Below, in pieces: positions 13,101 to 40,632 of a DNA stretch of 64,000 nucleotides (positions are counted from its first letter, which is position 1; each line of letters begins with the position of its first letter). A program made the position numbers and the translations under genes. Below the pieces are notes generated by a model that saw nothing but the letters and a program-made list of their open reading frames with translations, was not told the DNA's origin and did not search any database. This stretch comes from Timema cristinae (lineage: Eukaryota; Arthropoda; Insecta; Phasmatodea; Timematidae): NCBI GenBank assembly GCA_039000515.1, contig JBCFYV010000012.1, positions 85,342,284 to 85,406,283 on the forward strand. Direction: 5' to 3'.

Positions 13101-16026
13101 TATTTAAACGTGGCATTTCATACCAAAATACCACAGTACATGTATATCATACATACATGAATAGCGTTAAACAAATCTTGTCACTGCGCTGGGAATTGAA
13201 TGGACAAATTTATTCTTTAATATAATAGCACAGTCAATTTCGTGTTTTGTGGTTTCCTATATTTTTAGATTCCTATCATATGGCCATATATCCAGCAAAC
13301 AGATGGTTTATTACGTTGTATTTTAAACAAATCTTAATCAATAAAGCATAATCTAGAACTGTGACATTCAAAAAGAAGTATTTTTTTAAATTTTAAGCCA
13401 AATAAGAAACTATCGGAGACAATTACTACACAATCAGTGTATATGATTTTAATTTTAAAGTAAGCTGTAATGATCCTGTTTTGTTGCATTACTTTCTGGA
13501 GTAAGTAAAGTTATTTGTGTCAATTTCATTAGTCCGTGGCTGTACTGTTGTCGCACTTTCAACATGTGCAAGGCAGTTGCGGTTAGGAACATTTTGGTTT
13601 GCTTGTTTACAGCTCTATTAAGAATCAAGGAAAAAAACCTCGCACTGTGTTGTTTTTATGTTTATTTTCTAGAAGTAGTTTTACTTGTGTCCGTAAGAGC
13701 TCAGCAGCTACCAGGCACAATCTGAGCTTAAATTCTGATAATTAGTGTTTTTTTTTACTTTCACTAAACAAAGTGTTGCTTTCGTTACGGTATAAGAACG
13801 TTACAAAGCCTATAATTAAAAAGAAAAAATACATGTTTAAGAAAATATAAATGTTACTAATAAATCAAGTTGGCGGGAAATTATTAATCTTTTAATATGA
13901 AGTTATATATTCGCTTCACTTGGTGTGGCCAAACAATATATATCTAGAAGAATATTTATGGTCTTGTACTCTTTGCGCATAATAATAATTTTGAGAAAAT
14001 AAAACTTACACAAAGATGACATTGAATTTATTTACAAATGGGATAATTTAAAATAAGTCTGAATAAATAAAATAGTTACGACACACTGCACAAACTTTCT
14101 CACTCCTTTACCTTTAAAATGGAGAAATTTTCTAATATCTTGGACACTGGAAAGTAGTCTACCTTCTATATACTGACGTAGCAAAAGATTATTTACAAAA
14201 GATGTAAAGATAAAAGTAATTACAAGATAATTATGACAATCAATATATTTTAAAAAATATTAAAAATTTGAGACAAAATCAGAAGTAGCTCCTATGTAAA
14301 GCAGCAAACTGAGTAAACAAACGGCTGGAATCCATATACAAAACAATGTCTGTCTAACATCAATCATGAGATTAGTGAAACGAAATAATATACACTGAGA
14401 TATAAAAATAATGGGAATAAAGAACACCTCATTTAACCAAAGATATACACGAAAATAAATAATAGGCCACGTTACAAAAACATATTATTTTTTCGGTGCA
14501 TTTTCGACTTCACATTTCCAAATCTTTGCTTATATCTCGGCAAAGTTGTGTTTATAAAATGTTATTTCAAATAAAAGCTTTTTACCTTTGACAGTCCCAC
14601 ATATTTTCAACGTTAAGTTGTTTAGTATACTTGAAGTAGGTTACACTTAATTTCAGGTTTAATTGAAGAAGAAAAAACCATGCCAAATCTTATGAAAATC
14701 TTAGATACCAAGTTTTAGCCCGATCGGTAAAATAGTTTCGTCTCTAAGCCGAGTAACAGATAGACAGAGAGACAAACGACATCGCGAAAACCACTTTTAG
14801 GATTCAAGAGGTCCATGAAACACCGACCTCCACCAAAATATCGAATTCGAATTTTTGGCGATCACAATACTTCCCTTGTCCCAGGTGTAGCAAGATATTA
14901 AAAATGCCGACATCTACACATACAATTTAATCTACATTCATCCTAAGAGAAACTTATTTGGGAGAATTTACCATTACACAGAATGAAGTTGACTTGAACA
15001 GGTATTTTGAAATACTTGTCAAGCTTGATGCAGAGAGCTCTGTGGTGAAATTGTGTCTGTGTAAAAGCCTTGTGGTGAGAACTGTACCTGTGTAGTAACG
15101 TTTAGTGAGGACTATTTGTGTGAAAGCTTGTGGTGAGAAATATACATTTGTATTAGCCTTGTGGTGAGGACTGTATCTGTGTAGTAACGTTTAGTGAGGA
15201 CTATTTGTGTGAAAGCTTGTGGTGAGAACTATACATTTGTATGAGCCTTGGGGTGAGGACTGTACCTGTGTAGTAACGTTTAGTGAGGACTATTTGTGTG
15301 AAAGCTTGTGGTGAGAACTATACATTTGTAAGAGCCTTGGGGTGAGGACTGTACCTGTGTAGTAACGTTTAGTGAGGACTATTTGTGTGAAAGCTTGTGG
15401 TGAGAACTATACATTTGTATGAGCCTTGGGGTGAGGACTGTACCTGTGTAGTAACGTTTAGTGAGGACTATTTGTGTGAAAGCTTGTGGTGAGAAATATA
15501 CATTTGTATGAGCCTTGGGGTGAGAACTATACATTTGTATGAGCCTTGGGGTGAGGACTATACATTTGTATGAGCCTTGTGGTGAGAACTATACATTTGT
15601 ATGAGCCTTGGGGTGAGGACTGTACCTGTGTAGTAACGTTTAGTGAGGACTATTTGTGTGAAAGCTTGTGGTGAGAAATATACATTTGTATGAGCCTTGG
15701 GGTGAGAACTATACATTTGTATGAGCCTTGGGGTGAGGACTATACATTTGTATGAGCCTTGGGGTGAGAACTATACATTTGTATGAGCCTTGGGGTGTGA
15801 ACTATACATTTGTATGAGCCTTGGGGTGAGAAATATACATTTGTATGAGCCTTGGGGTGAGAACTATACATTTGTATGAGCCTTGGGGTGAGGACTGTAC
15901 CTGTGTAAGATTGACGTCCAATTGGGGCCGCACGGTGGAGCACGGCCACCAGGTGGTGTTGAAGAGGCTCTGTGTCGTGACGCTAGACAATATCAGGGAC
16001 GCCAGCAAGAGACGTCGTGGTGCCAT
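9962..16026 (-). CDS. ApoD/Lazarillo-like lipocalin, whole gene (3 exons)
   Basis: Secreted beta-barrel carrier of small hydrophobic ligands, by family; the ligand is not predictable. Joining 16026-15901, 10922-10709 and 10191-9962 gives 189 residues, the usual lipocalin length, with introns in phase 0 and phase 1 and GT/AG borders. Seen directly: a signal peptide (residues 1-19), the hallmark GLWY at 45-48 (first lipocalin conserved region), Asp114 at the TDY-like position, and Arg148 at the third conserved region. Cys29, 64, 134 and 183 are spaced like the two ApoD disulfides (29-134, 64-183 predicted). N-glycosylation sequons lie at Asn23, 39, 76 and 179. It is divergent from the classic insect NLaz, GLaz and Karl proteins as I know them, so I give no gene symbol. 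Its neighbours do not suggest a shared pathway. Confidence 0.88.
10577..10715. repeat. 24-bp minisatellite covering the lipocalin exon-2 donor
   Basis: About five to six units of a 24-mer (AGTGATATTTCTGTACCAAA is typical) run directly into the AGGGATACC segment that, on minus, is the exon-2 splice donor. The donor therefore lies inside the last unit. Confidence 0.75.
10709..10922 (-). CDS. Lipocalin exon 2 (barrel core)
   Basis: It begins after GTGTTGCAG with GTTCTGGGG and ends CTGCAAG before GTATCC. It encodes residues 43-113, starting VLGLWYGLQYL, which holds the GxW motif, then Cys64 and a TVTIDNH strand-like stretch. An upstream in-frame continuation without stops exists, but the family alignment and acceptor quality place the start here. 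Confidence 0.87.
10923..14997. other. Lipocalin intron 1, non-array part
   Basis: AT-rich intronic DNA. It includes a SINE tail scrap near 11590 (CACGTCTTACTACCCATTCG), a short ATT tract at 12641, and an old repeat at about 14600-14880 with the phrase GATCGGTAAAATAGTTTCGT followed by ACAGATAGACAGAGAGACAA, typical of decayed transposon ends in arthropods. No further exon was recognised. Confidence 0.55.
14998..15900. repeat. Minisatellite abutting the lipocalin exon-1 donor
   Basis: Two interleaved sub-units of about 30 bp (GAGCCTTGGGGTGAGAACTA and GTAACGTTTAGTGAGGACTA types) form 90-bp higher-order units. The array runs right up to the donor at 15900. About five units contain CTGTACCTGTGTAG, the same bases as the real donor (CACAG/GTACAG on minus). 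Confidence 0.95.
15901..16026 (-). CDS. Lipocalin exon 1 (signal peptide)
   Basis: ATG at 16026-16024 starts MAPRRLLLASLILSSVTTQ, a basic start followed by a hydrophobic core as in secretion signals. The exon adds Asn23, Cys29 and Asn39 and ends in phase 0 at CAG/GTACAG. The frame is open upstream of this ATG, so a longer leader cannot be excluded, but the signal peptide supports this start. Confidence 0.85.
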
Positions 16027-16518
16027 TGTCTGTGAGGGCCGACCAGTGAATGCTCGTCGTGTGGTTTCTCGTGTGGATCTCTCACTGTCACGCCCCCTGA
16101 TTACGAGTTAACACCTTTGGTGGAACAACAGGAACAACCACCCACTGGATATATCACAGACCAATTGAATAAATCACTGTCAGGCGTAGTTTTGGTAAAG
16201 TGATTTGTGTAGTATTTCGAGAAACTAATCAATTAGTGTTAAAATAAATTTTAATAAATATGATATAGTTATAGTTTAGAGAATTAATAAAAAAAAATTG
16301 TAAGCCATTCGATGTTAAAACAATTTAATGTTATGTTGAATATAATTTATAGTTAAAAAACTTAAATAGTTGAACAATATGACTTGATTAAGTTCTTGTT
16401 GGCCTATAATCTGATCGGGTAGTAAGACATGGTGGTAAAAAAAAACTTGTTTATTATCTTGAATGCTTTTATCCTTTGGTTTGATGGCTGTGTTGGTTGC
16501 TAAATAATTAAGGATGAC
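16027..16518. other. Upstream region of the lipocalin gene
   Basis: It should hold the 5' UTR and promoter of the minus-strand lipocalin, but I see no convincing TATA or initiator. A SINE tail-like CGGGTAGTAAGACATGGTG lies at about 16418. Confidence 0.4.
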
Positions 16519-16520
16519 TA

Positions 16521-16742
16521 CAGTAGCCCTATGGCTTCTTTGGTGCTGACTGACAGCTCACAGCTGACTTCTGACAGTCGACATTTAGGTATAATACCTA
16601 AATTTTGACCGTCAGAAGTGACAGCTGCTAAACACGTGTTTTTGCAGATCATATGGTTCGGCGTAGGAATACATAATTTGGTCTAGTAACTTCTCAAAGC
16701 TTTTAGCTGTCAGTCAGCACCAAATAAGCCATGGGGCTGCTG
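16521..16742. mobile_element. TA-flanked MITE, copy 1 (222 bp)
   Basis: Terminal inverted repeats of about 38 bp start CAGTAGCCCTATGGCTTCTT on the left, and CAGCAGCCCCATGGCTTATT on the right read in reverse. TA dinucleotides at 16519 and 16743 fit a Tc1/mariner-type target duplication. No transposase is present. The second copy, at 32136, has the same ends with the internal part inverted. Confidence 0.88.
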
Positions 16743-16772
16743 TAGTTTCAATGCATAGTGCGCATCATCTTT

Positions 16773-16858
16773 AGGTCTTGGTCTCAATGAGGCGATGTTA
16801 TTCGTTTCTTATTACAGCACAGATTGGAATAACTTCTGCCTCATTGAGACCAGGACCT
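16773..16858. repeat. Short inverted repeat (hairpin)
   Basis: Arms of 21 bp (AGGTCTTGGTCTCAATGAGG and its near-complement) are separated by about 44 bp. It lies 30 bp from the MITE and may be a separate small foldback. Confidence 0.6.
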
Positions 16859-17299
16859 GGTATATATACTTACGATATAATATTACATTATTTTACCATC
16901 AAATATCTTACAATTCTTTTTGTTTTGATTAATTCTTTAAATTATAGCTAGATCCCCTTTTTTTACTCGTTTAATAACTTATTTATTGTTTATTTATCTG
17001 TTAAAATTAATTTCTGTTTATTTTATTAGTCAATTGAGGACTGAACATTGAAAAAAATAATTTTCTGATAATTTAATATTTCCTTCAAAGTTATTTGTAG
17101 CTTACACCTATATAACGGTATTTTGGTTAACTGAAGGAAAAAATCAAATAGAAAATATTCTCTTTAGTTTTATCGAATGAAACTGAAACGCAAACTCAAA
17201 TGCCGCGCTCATTCCCCTATCAGAGTCCACATTGAGATAAAGGTATTTTATTTGATTATCGTGAATTTATCTAAGCTCCAAGATGTAATAAACTTTTCT

Positions 17300-17672
17300 C
17301 TTACCAACCATCTTGACTCCAACATGTGATATCACTGTAACCTCATTTGGTAGCCATCTTGTCCCTAATATGATGTATCACTATCACCTCCCTTGCTAGC
17401 CATCTTGTCTCCAATATGATGTATCACTATCACCTCCTTTGCTAGCCATCTTGTCTCCAATATGATGTATCACTATCACCTCCCTTGCTAGCCATCTTGT
17501 CTCCAATATGATGTATCACTATCACCTCCCTTGCTAGCCATCTTGTCTCCAATATGATGTATCACTATCACCTCCCTTGCTAGCCATCTTGTCTCCAATA
17601 TGATGTATCACTCTCACCTCTCTTTCTAGCCATCTTGATCTCAACATGTGGTATCACTGATAATAGACAGGT
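17300..17672. repeat. 46-bp minisatellite, about eight copies
   Basis: Units of TAGCCATCTTGTCTCCAATA plus a TGATGTATCACTATCACCTC part are nearly identical in the middle and diverge at both ends. No gene border lies within several hundred bases. Confidence 0.92.
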
Positions 17673-19145
17673 GAGTATCACCCCACGTGGATCTTTGACC
17701 CAATCTGGTTTAGCTAATGTAGGTGAATGATTGCCATTCTCACCTTGATTATTGGTTCAACTCCCCGACAGTGCACTCCCGAGTATTGACATTTTGATTG
17801 ATGACCGAAAGCTCCTACTATGTATTTACATTGCACTCTTCTCTCCAGCATGGTGGTCACAAACAAGAATTTTGGCCAAAGAAATGTTTTGATAAAAAAA
17901 AACTGCAATAAAACTGATCTTTTATCGCGTCCTTTACACTCCCACCTTAATAATACTAGCTATGGCACCGGTAATTAGTAATATTACTTCTCGACTAGAT
18001 ATTATCAATGTAATTTGATTTTATTGTAACAAATAAGAAAACAAAGTTGGAAACTAATTTTGGCACGCATATAGCCGTTTAATTGGGGCATATAGGTCAA
18101 TTAAAATAAATAATTTTTTTTCCGTGTCCAGGGGTCATTTTTCAACTATATTTTATTTAAATTAAATAACAACATGTATCGCTATCGTCATGAAAATGAG
18201 ATGCTGTGCGCCTACAGATCTGACTGTGTTGTGTGCGAGTCACGTTTTTCTGTAGCTCTTGATTCAAAGAAAACACGCAGAGAAGTTTAGATTGATGCCC
18301 CAGGGTAAGAGGAAGGGGGAAAGGGGTGGAGGAGGGATCGTGAGGTGAATACATAGTATCGAGTAGCAATATAGATATGAACACAAGTGTGTATTTGAAT
18401 CATGAATATGCCGTATAAATTAATCTTTATTTTGATTTATACATTGAAAGTTTGTTTCTAAGAATATATTTATAGTTACACAATATATTTTACTATACAT
18501 AGATACACTATTAAAGTTACAGACTACACAAACTACCCTGAATGGTTCTATAATGCTAACCACTTCGGAGAGTGGAAAAAAATAAAATAGCACTTAAAAC
18601 TTTTGAACACCTTTGCGGGCTGATTAAAATACCCTTATTTGGGACAGAAAAATCGAAAGTATTATAACTCAATATTTTATTAAATTGGTAATACACCGAG
18701 AGAAAAAGTATCATAAAACATTAATCATATGGGGACATTAAATGGAAGCGTAATAGCTTAAGTTTCATATAGGAGATAACAATGAAAGAGTTAGCGTATA
18801 ACCCTAACGGTTAGTAAGACGCGGTGCTAAAAAAAACAACACAAAATGGAAGAGCTTGGTTGTCGCAGCATTGAACCTAAATGTACCGTTAGGATGGATT
18901 ATATTTATGATGATATGTTGGAGATAATTAATGTTATCATTATCCTATGACGTTTTTAACTCAATTAAAAAATAATAACTCCCATTTTTATGTCAACTTA
19001 TATTTATTTATTTGTATGTTATAATGAAAAAAAAATATATATATATGTATTAACTTTCTCAAACAGAGGAAGTAATGTTATTGAGAAAATGTTCTACCTC
19101 AAGATTATAATGTATCTTGACGTTTAATACATCTGTTTGTCTATA
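17673..19145. other. Intergenic DNA, no gene seen
   Basis: AT-rich with a SINE tail fragment at about 18796-18832 (GTAAGACGCGGTGCTAAAA). Short open frames at 17714 and 18157 show no family motif. Confidence 0.5.
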
Positions 19146-19462
19146 AGGGTACGGCCAGACTGAGCGCGCGAGCGAGCGAGTGAGCGCGCGAGCGACTAAA
19201 ATATAAAATAGAACACATTGGTTGTAATGGGGGGTGGCCACACTGGAGCGAGCGCGCGAGCGACTGAGCGCGCGCGCTTGAAAGATAGAACTGGTTCTAT
19301 TTTTCAAGCACGCGCGCTCGACCCGGTACAGTCTAGTTTACAGGCGCTAGGCAATATTATTGTATGTTGGTTCATTGAGAGCTGGGGAAACTTCTCATTT
19401 TGACATGATATTTGACTTTTTTCTATCAGTGATAGGTTTAACACACTTGCTATTAATGGCCC

Positions 19463-19750
19463 GGTGACCTGGTGGTCTAGGGGTAAGGTGTCAGACTTCT
19501 GTGCTGGCGGCCGGGGTTCAATCCCCGGTCCCGGCACAGATTTATCTGATTACCAAACCCTTCCTTCACCTCTGGCAAGACATCTTGTGAATGTGGGGAA
19601 AGCCAGGCCTCCACCGTGGTTCGGATTCCACGTTAAACTGTAGGTCCTTCATTTCATCTCACAATCACCCTACCATTACACATTAGCGTAAGTGCATATA
19701 ACCCGAACGGGAAGTAAGATGCGGTGCTAATAATAATAATAATAATAATA
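19463..19750 (+). mobile_element. SINE-A, full-length copy
   Basis: The tRNA-like head has an A box (TGGTCTAGGGGTAAGG) and a B box (GGTTCAATCC); body, conserved tail and an (AAT)n end follow. Target duplication TAATGGCC flanks it at 19454 and 19749. As a Pol III SINE it needs LINE proteins to move. Confidence 0.93.
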
Positions 19751-19924
19751 ATGGCCTAATTTAATTGGTAAGGCCATAAATAATATAATGTATATATGTA
19801 AACCCGATATGTTAAAATACTTCAATATTATAATCAAAGTAGGCCTTTACAAATAAGAATCACCATTAGTTTGGAGAGAGTATGAAAAAACCACAACAAT
19901 AAATAAGTTTTAAAAAATCACCTT

Positions 19925-20020
19925 CAGTTCACTGAGCCAAGATTCGAACCTTTGCCTCCTAGTCAAAAGCTATCGAGTGCAACGCACCATTCCGCCACTG
20001 GTGCGGCAAATCTGATTTTA
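19925..20020 (-). repeat. tRNA-like remnant
   Basis: The minus strand shows TGGCGGAATGGTGCGTTGCA followed by GGTTCGAATCTTGG, an A/B-box pair like a tRNA-derived SINE head. The arms do not fold into a full cloverleaf by eye, so I do not call a tRNA gene. Confidence 0.5.
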
Positions 20021-20193
20021 AAACACTTCAGTACAGCACCATACACATTTCTCAATTTATTAATTGGATGCACTTCTACTTTTTTCTTTTTTATAAATAC
20101 ACAATATTTTCTGTAAGAATTTTCGAGGAGCAGAGATGTACTAAGTGTGTTTGACAGAGACATCTTCTCTAACTAGGGGGGAGGGGGGGGGGC

Positions 20194-20468
20194 GGTGACC
20201 TAGTGGTCTAGGGGTAAGGTGTCAGACTTCTGTGCTGGCAGCCGGGGTTCAATCCTCGGTCCCGGCACAGATTTATCTTATTTCCAAACCTTTCCTTCAC
20301 CTCTGACAAGACATCTTGTGAATGTAGGGAATGCCAGGCCACCACCGTGGTTCGGATTCCACGTTAAACTGTAGGTCCTTCATTTCATCTCACAATAACC
20401 CTACCATTACACATTAGCGTAAGTGCGTATAACCCGAACGGGTAGTAAGACGCGGTGCTAATAATAAT
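20194..20468 (+). mobile_element. SINE-A, full-length copy
   Basis: Head, body and tail are as at 19463, with a short (AAT)n end. TCTAACT occurs at 20168 and at 20468 and may be the target duplication, but a G-rich run of about 18 bases separates the left copy from the head. Confidence 0.88.
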
Positions 20469-20568
20469 CTAACTTGGGTCCGCTAATTACGCGCTCGCCA
20501 GTTTGGCCACCCAGTCGCTTGCGCGCTCGCTCGCTCGCACGCTTGGCAGTCTGGCCGAACCCTAACTG

Positions 20569-21746
20569 GGGCTTCAATCGAAACGGTTTGATGTATTTTT
20601 TTCAAACTTGACATTCATATGCTGTGTGTTCATACATGGGGAAAAAATTATGATTTTAGTTCTAGATCTTGTAGTTTTCTGAGGATTAATTTTTGAAAAT
20701 TCGAAATAGTTCAAAAATGTCTATAAAGATTTTGTTCTAAATTGGTATTCTAGGAGTGTTTTACATGACAAATATAACTCTTTTCTTTTTGTTGAGGAAC
20801 ATCATTTAAGGGTGGTTTAATTCTAACAATTACTTTGAAAATTTTGTTCCAAACTATAAGAGATACTATTATACTATTGTGTCGTATCATTTATTTTTCT
20901 ATATAATAATAGTTGTCATTTTCAAGAAATAAACTTGGTACAGTACATAGATAAAAAAAACACCTTTAATACAAAAATTAATATTTTCAAACCACGTATA
21001 GTTAAAATGATGATTGAAAAAATACCTGCATAGCTCAATTATTGTAAACGCGTTGGCATATTAAACTAAATGTCTTGGGTTCGTTCCCAATGATCAGGTT
21101 TGATTTTCATAGTTATTTAATACTCTCATACCTTTTATGGTTTGTTTCAGGTTCGGAAGTTACCTAGAGAGGATTGGATTAAGAATGAGAATAAACGTTT
21201 ACAGCATTTGTTATGAAGAGTAAGAGTATTCTTATAATAAAACTTATTAAAACACCTCATACTCTACCGCTACGGGACCCACATAGGTGGGTGCATGGAC
21301 TAAGGAGTCAGTATCATCTAGTATGATTTACAGGTGATGGGGAAGAAAGGACTATCAAACACCCTAAGATGAGACAGGTATTCTTTCAAGACCTCGATGA
21401 AAACGTTGGATGCACTTGAAACGGAGAAGTGAGAAGAAAAAAATAAACTGTACCAGACCCAATGCCTTCACTGACGAGTGATTTTTATACTATCCTCAAA
21501 AAAAAAAAAGTGTGCATTCCTTCCTATTTGCTGCTGTACTCTTTTTTATTTCACTACTAAGCCGATAGCCTCAACGCGTACAAGAAATTAAGGTTGATCT
21601 CAAAGGGGCTGTTATCGTCAATCGTTTGTTCTCCCTACCACCTTTGAGTGAATTGTGTTCCTATCTGGTTGGAGCCAAAGGTACAATCTTAGTGAGATGA
21701 TAAATAAGATGATTTACAAAGGAGCCACCGACAAGTGTGTTTTCAG
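20569..21746. other. Region upstream of the receptor
   Basis: Contains a tRNA-like remnant at about 21020-21110 (A-box-like CATAGCTCAATTATTG, B-box-like GGGTTCGTTCCC). No coding exon was recognised. Confidence 0.45.
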
Positions 21747-21818
21747 GTAGTAATAATCCAACTTATGTTACGTTCCTAAAAAAAACCTTTAGTTTAAACT
21801 AACAAGTTCAAATAAAGG
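21744..21818 (+). promoter_or_regulatory. Likely 5' UTR exon start of the receptor
   Basis: TGTGTTTTCAG at 21736-21746 is a good splice acceptor, so a non-coding exon further upstream probably joins here. An in-frame TAA at 21813 precedes the ATG at 21819, so coding cannot extend further left. Confidence 0.45.
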
Positions 21819-37586
<15,768 letters not shown>

Positions 37587-37637
37587 GTGAGTGCACTGGC
37601 TACCCCTAGGATGGTAAGTACATTGCTCAAAGGCCCA

Positions 37638-38520
37638 CAGGATAGTACTGCTCATGGAATCACAGGATAGTACTGCTTAGGGACCCACAGGATAGTACTA
37701 CTCATGGAATCACAGGATATTACCGCTTAGGGTCCCACAGGATAGTACTGCTCATGGAATCACAGGATAGTACTGCTTAGGGACCCACATGATCGTACTG
37801 CTTAGGGACCCACAGGATAGTACTACTCATGGAATCACAGGATAGTACTGCTTAGGGACCCACAGGATAGTACTGCTTAGGGACCCACATGATAGTACTG
37901 CTTAGTGACCCACAGGATAGTAATGCTCATGGAATCCCAGGATAGTACTGCTCATTGAATCACAGGATAGTACTGCTTAGGGACCCACATGATCGTACTG
38001 CTTAGGGTCCCACAGGATAGTACTGCTCATGGAATCACAGGATAGTACTGCTTAGGGACCCACATGATCGTACTGCTTAGGGACCCACAGGATAGTACTA
38101 CTCATGGAATCACAGGATAGTACTGCTTAGGGACCCACATGATAGTACTGCTTAGTGACCCACAGGATAGTAATGCTCATGGAATCCCAGGATAGTACTG
38201 CTCATGGAATCACAGGATAGTACTGCTTAGGGACCCACATGATCGTACTGCTTAGGGTCCCACAGGATAGTACTGCTCATGGAATCACAGGATAGTACTG
38301 CTTAGGGACCCACATGATCGTACTGCTTAGGGACCCACAGGATAGTACTACTCATGGAATCACAGGATAGTACTGCTTAGGGACCCACAGGATAGTACTG
38401 CTTAGGGACCCACATGATAGTACTGCTTAGTGACCCACAGGATAGTAATGCTCATGGAATCCCAGGATAGTACTGCTCATGGAATCACAGAATAGTACTA
38501 CTCAGGGACTCACATAATAG
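37638..38520. repeat. 25-bp minisatellite after receptor exon 3
   Basis: About 35 units of two alternating kinds (CACAGGATAGTACTGCTTAG plus GGACC, and CACAGGATAGTACTGCTCAT plus GGAAT). Blocks of roughly 10-11 units recur as a higher-order period of about 240-275 bp. It begins about 50 bp after the first donor and 20 bp after the second. Confidence 0.95.
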
Positions 38521-40440
38521 TAGACTGATCAGGGACTTATAGACCAGTGAAACCATCCTACCATATTAAAAAAATACAAAAAAAATTAACATACCTATTT
38601 TAAAATTAAAAAAGAACTATCTCATGAAACCCAATTTGTCTGTTGTTAATGAAGAATGCAATTAATTGGGTTCCATTCCTGGTTTGAGGCTAGTCTTGTA
38701 TTTAATTAATGTTCTGACCAGGCGCCGATGAAACGAGCTCTTAAACGGTAGGGTTAGATTTTCGGGAATTATCAGCAATTGTACTCATGTCCTTGGGGGA
38801 AGGGGAAAGATAGGAGCGGTACTATTTGTTCAGACCCTAGTACATCCTTTTGTCCCATGTTCAGGCAAATCACACTGTGTAATGACCCGCACAACCTGAA
38901 ATGTTGGTAGAACGTCCTAGCAACATTATTATTTATAGACAAGGGAGGACGGTGGTTTGAGGTTTAATCATTGAGAGAGATAGGGTGCCGGTATAACACA
39001 CCTTAACCTGATTGTTTTAATGAGGTTGCTTTCTTCGTACTCGGTTGCCTTAAAACATGGCCTAACCCTAATAACCCTAACGATATTTTGTCACAGGTTT
39101 TACTATAAGGGGAAGTGTGACTAGGACACCCTTTTTTATTTACTTTATTTATTTAAATATGTTTCTGTTGATTTGATTCTATTTTTTAACATATTACATT
39201 AAAATTACATACGCTATAACAATTAATTAAAAAGGTTAATACGTATAATTTTTTGTAAAAGAACAGAAATTATGAAAAACTCCTCACTAATCGGATTGTT
39301 AGTAGCTATTTTGTCCACAATTGTTTGTGCACACCACAGGTGGTCTTTACCTTTTGTATATTTTAAATATCTGTTTACATGCTCATAATACTCAGTGCTG
39401 CCAAAGTTAACTACAAACAGTGCTGCCACAATTGACAAAAAAAATCCTGCCATTCTAAGGGTGAGGGTTTGAATAGCACTACCTATAAAGTACTGTAGTA
39501 GTTGACAAACTATACACAAATTCAACAAAAAACTAACTTGTATGAGTAAATAAGAGTCTAGTAGACAACTTCATGAAGGTTGAGATCATTCATATTCAAA
39601 TTAGTGGGTTAAAATGATAAAAGATTGATGTATGGGCTCTACGAGCCCTCTACACCCCCCCCCTCCCCCGTTTAGGATTGCTAGGATTATGGGCATAAGC
39701 GTGCGCAGGGTAGGGCTGATGTGGGTGCCATCTGGAAGACGAAGGGAGCAGAATCATTACCCCTCCACCCCGAGAATTTGCTTGAATTTTATTTTTAAAC
39801 AATTACAATAAATTAAAAACAAGTAAGAATCAATCTTTAGGTTATTATTTTAAAAATAAACATTATAAATTACAATTATTCATAGAAAAAAACAGTTTTG
39901 TACAGGTTACAACAAATTTAATGTTGACTACAAAATTAGGTTGATCATAGCTAAATCATTTTGTATTTCCTTGCATATAACCCGAACGGGTAGTAAGACG
40001 CGGTGCTAATAATAATTGTATTTCCTATTATATATGGGTAACCTGTACAAAACTGTTTTTTCTGTGTTACATCCGTCAGTCGAAGTAATTTTTTTTTAAA
40101 CTCGTCAATAATGGCATCCAAGTCCGTATCCACAGCCAGCCTTTGTTAGAGTAATGGGGCCATGAGGTGTAGTAGCTCAAGCCTACATTAACATGTACTT
40201 CCCTTGATATATCCATCGATTAAATTTCTAAAATAAATTAGGTACTTACGTCGTTCTTTTTCTATTCCAACTTGTCCTGTTTTTTTTGTAGAGGGAGTGC
40301 CACGGCACCCACGGTGCTTAGTTTATTTTACAGGTATAAAAAAACTAGACGTATCTCCAAATATGCTAGGTTCTCGGTTTAAGCGTTGATAGACCTGGCC
40401 ACCTATCATATCATCTAATCCGGATACCAGTAATCTCATC
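38521..40440. other. Between the receptor array and the oxidoreductase 3' end
   Basis: No exon was recognised. A SINE-A tail fragment lies at 39972-40016. TTTATT at 40322 (AATAAA on minus) is a candidate poly(A) signal about 300 bp after the oxidoreductase stop. The 101-codon minus frame at 39223-39528 has no family signature. Confidence 0.5.
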
Positions 40441-40632
40441 TCCCGGTCCTATTTGAGACGCTTGGCCACCTTCTCCCATATCGTGTAGCCAGGTTACAGG
40501 GAATTACTTCCCCCACCCCTGTTTGATAATCTTAACCACCTTCTCCCCTGTCGTGTAGCCAGTATATAACGAGTTACTTCACCAAGTCCTTTTTGATAAT
40601 CTTAGCCACCTTCACACCTGTCGTGGGTGTTA
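40440..40632. repeat. Tandem copies of the oxidoreductase 3' coding end
   Basis: Read on minus after the stop at 40630, segments of about 55-75 bp repeat the last codons: GAAGGTGGCTAAGATTATCA and GAAGGTGGTTAAGATTATCA, each followed by a TGGTGAAGTAA or GGGGGAAGTAA stop-like end. About three copies of increasing divergence follow the real one. Confidence 0.85.

Larger units (their letters stand above)
19146..20568. mobile_element. DNA transposon relic with CG-rich inverted ends
   Basis: The left end AGGGTACGGCCAGACTGAGC and the reverse of the right end, AGGGTTCGGCCAGACTGCCA, are inverted. Both run into GAGCGAGCGAGCGCGC-type tracts, repeated again at 19245-19330. The pattern recalls hAT-like MITEs, but no target duplication or transposase is evident. 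Two SINE-A copies lie inside. Confidence 0.65.

Noticed and set aside
39223..39528. 101-codon minus frame
   Set aside because: No motif, no splice context and no repeat relationship; an open frame of this size is expected by chance at this composition over 64 kb.
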